From NCBI GenBank assembly GCA_902490335.1, contig CABUDL010000005.1:31578-95577 (forward strand): DNA of 64,000 nt, given 5' to 3'. This document shows, one piece after another, positions 63,123-64,000 of this stretch (position 1 is the stretch's first letter; each line of letters starts with the position of its first letter). The notes beneath the pieces are model-generated. The model did not search any database. It worked only from the letters and a program-made list of their open reading frames with translations, and was not told the DNA's origin. Both the position numbers and the translations under genes were made by a program. This DNA comes from an uncultured Clostridium sp. (GTDB lineage Bacteria > Bacillota > Clostridia > Oscillospirales > Ruminococcaceae).

Positions 63123-63824
63123 ATGAAGCACCTGCCTATCTGCGCTATTCTTATCTGCACTCTGCTTGTGCTGACGCTGTGTTCCTGCCAGCCGGAGCGT
63201 CCCTCTGCTCCATCCGACAGGGAAGCTGCGTTCGAGTATCAAAATCACCCGGAACTTCTCTCTGATGATTTGGACACTCGTTTCCAGCAGCTGTTTTATT
63301 ATGAATTGGATCAGCCAACGGTGGAGGAACCGTTTCCGCCTGCGCCTTACAGCTCACCCGAGCAGCTATACGGAGGAAACGGCGGAAACGAACCACCTGC
63401 CCGACTGTTTAAACGGGAGGTTTTTTATCCCCACCTTCTTTCCAAGGGTGCTTTCTTTTTTGTGGAGCCACCCTATGGTTATCTGGCAGTTGGTTTAAAT
63501 CGCTGCATCGTCCGCGGAATCTACGACATACAAATCGAAGAGGAAGAAGGATATGAGCCATCTGTTCTGTCTGCTTTTTCTATGGAAATCGAGTTGCAGG
63601 ACTGTTCCTTGACCGATGTGGTTTTGGAGTACCGCGGCACACCGCAGTTTCATCTGCAAAATCAAAAGATTCCGCTCACCATTGAGGAAACGGACGGCAT
63701 CCTTTCTATCACCGCCGACCTCGACCGTGTATCTCCTATCGTGACCGACCTTGGAAACAACCTGATTTTCCGCGGTGTGATTACCTATAAAGGTGAAGAA
63801 TACTCCTTTTCATCCCGCATCTAA
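63123..63824 (+). CDS. Lipoprotein of unknown function, second paralogue
   Basis: 233 aa. The signal peptide ends in a lipobox LTLCSC (Cys about residue 22). A variable, acidic and Pro-rich segment precedes the shared core SKGAFFFVEPPYG and the terminal YKGEEYSF motif. AAAGGAGGAAAT precedes tandem ATGs at 63120 and 63123. The intergenic ATCCTAAAGGAGGAAATA is repeated after its stop codon, in front of a truncated third copy. The genes look like members of an expanding lipoprotein array. Confidence 0.75.
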   Translation: MKHLPICAILICTLLVLTLCSCQPERPSAPSDREAAFEYQNHPELLSDDLDTRFQQLFYYELDQPTVEEPFPPAPYSSPEQLYGGNGGNEPPARLFKREVFYPHLLSKGAFFFVEPPYGYLAVGLNRCIVRGIYDIQIEEEEGYEPSVLSAFSMEIELQDCSLTDVVLEYRGTPQFHLQNQKIPLTIEETDGILSITADLDRVSPIVTDLGNNLIFRGVITYKGEEYSFSSRI

Positions 63825-63848
63825 CCCTATCCTAAAGGAGGAAATACG

Positions 63849-63920
63849 ATGAAACGTCTGTATTTCTCCCCCCTCCGATTGATTTTTTCTATATCTATTG
63901 AATTGCATGAAGTAATATGA
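63849..63920 (+). pseudogene. Truncated start of a third lipoprotein gene at the duplication junction
   Basis: A good ribosome binding site (AAAGGAGGAAATACG) and ATG are followed by only seven or so codons (MKRLYFS) before the sequence switches into the 62421-type direct repeat. The frame then stops at 63918-63920. It is best read as the 5' stub of a paralogous gene cut by the recombination that created the tandem duplication. Confidence 0.6.
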
Positions 63921-64000
63921 TAAAGTGGAGAAAAGAAGCCATTGAAATCTGTCGGAAAGGCAAGGTGAAATGATGTTGAAAAGATGGACTCGTCCTGTTG
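63871..64000 (+). repeat. Direct repeat, second copy (continues beyond window)
   Basis: Exact copy of 62421-62550, running to the last base of the window, so the true repeat is longer than 130 bp. Confidence 0.97.
63970..64000 (+). CDS. Start of a second copy of the first lipoprotein gene (cut by window)
   Basis: Identical to the first codons of the gene at 62520 (MMLKRWTRPV). Only ten codons are visible, so its state downstream cannot be judged. Confidence 0.7.
   Translation, partial: MMLKRWTRPV

Noticed and set aside
1..64000. CRISPR array
   Set aside because: The only regular repeats are the 96-bp units after tRNA-Ser, which are contiguous without unique spacers, and no cas genes are present.

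Overview
The window reads as a chromosomal segment of a moderately GC-rich anaerobic Firmicute, most likely a clostridial (Oscillospiraceae/Ruminococcaceae-like) organism. The grounds are strong AGGAGG-type ribosome binding sites, TTGACA/TATAAT promoters, a fermentative AdhE and pyruvate phosphate dikinase, formate-tetrahydrofolate ligase, a class B sortase, a SpoIIQ-like M23 protein, and the glmU-prs-pth-mfd gene order known from Bacillus and clostridia. Almost everything is ordinary core-genome content on both strands, with little intergenic DNA and no insertion sequences, prophage or CRISPR that I can recognise.

Layout. 1-6.9 kb, minus strand: the start of adhE (cut by the window edge) behind a consensus promoter with two Rex-like sites, then a leftward operon of two M16 peptidases, lgt and folD. 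6.9-8.1 kb: an AT-rich, protein-free island which on the minus strand has a consensus promoter, internal hairpins and a strong terminator; I propose an unannotated non-coding RNA of about 0.9 kb. 8.1-11.9 kb, plus: a DUF1292 protein, a 6S-like RNA, tcdA, an SdpI-like membrane protein, two half-size TauE/SafE proteins and a SpoIIQ-like protein. 11.9-21.7 kb, minus: sortase B, a SurA-like lipoprotein, mfd, pth, prs and glmU. 22-26.3 kb, plus: ppdK and a two-gene membrane-protein unit. 26.3-32 kb, minus apart from the tRNA: two D-cysteine-desulfhydrase-like paralogues, a plus-strand tRNA-Ser followed by four 96-bp tandem repeats, and an operon of metallophosphoesterase, nitroreductase and alpha-L-fucosidase.

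32-48.3 kb: a D-Ala-D-Ala carboxypeptidase, DUF1667, a 2-hydroxyacid dehydrogenase, hemW, a zinc-ribbon membrane protein, a sigma-54-like protein with an altered RpoN box and a Cys/His-rich tail, an FAD protein, cdaA-cdaR (c-di-AMP synthesis), a cysteine desulfurase with a DUF3343 Se/S-carrier-like partner, ispDF and rodA. 48.6-52.9 kb, plus: fhs, tsaE, tsaB, rpiB and upp. 52.9-64 kb: a Qnr-sized pentapeptide protein, bioY, an M24 peptidase, gltX-glnS, GNAT, ybaK, a DJ-1-like protein, pepT, and at the right edge two paralogous lipoprotein genes inside a tandem duplication of 1450 bp period that runs out of the window.

The most interesting items are the putative large RNA (about 7.04-7.94 kb), the sigma-54-like protein, the tRNA-linked repeat array and the lipoprotein duplication. 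All assignments come from reading the sequence; no database search was run.
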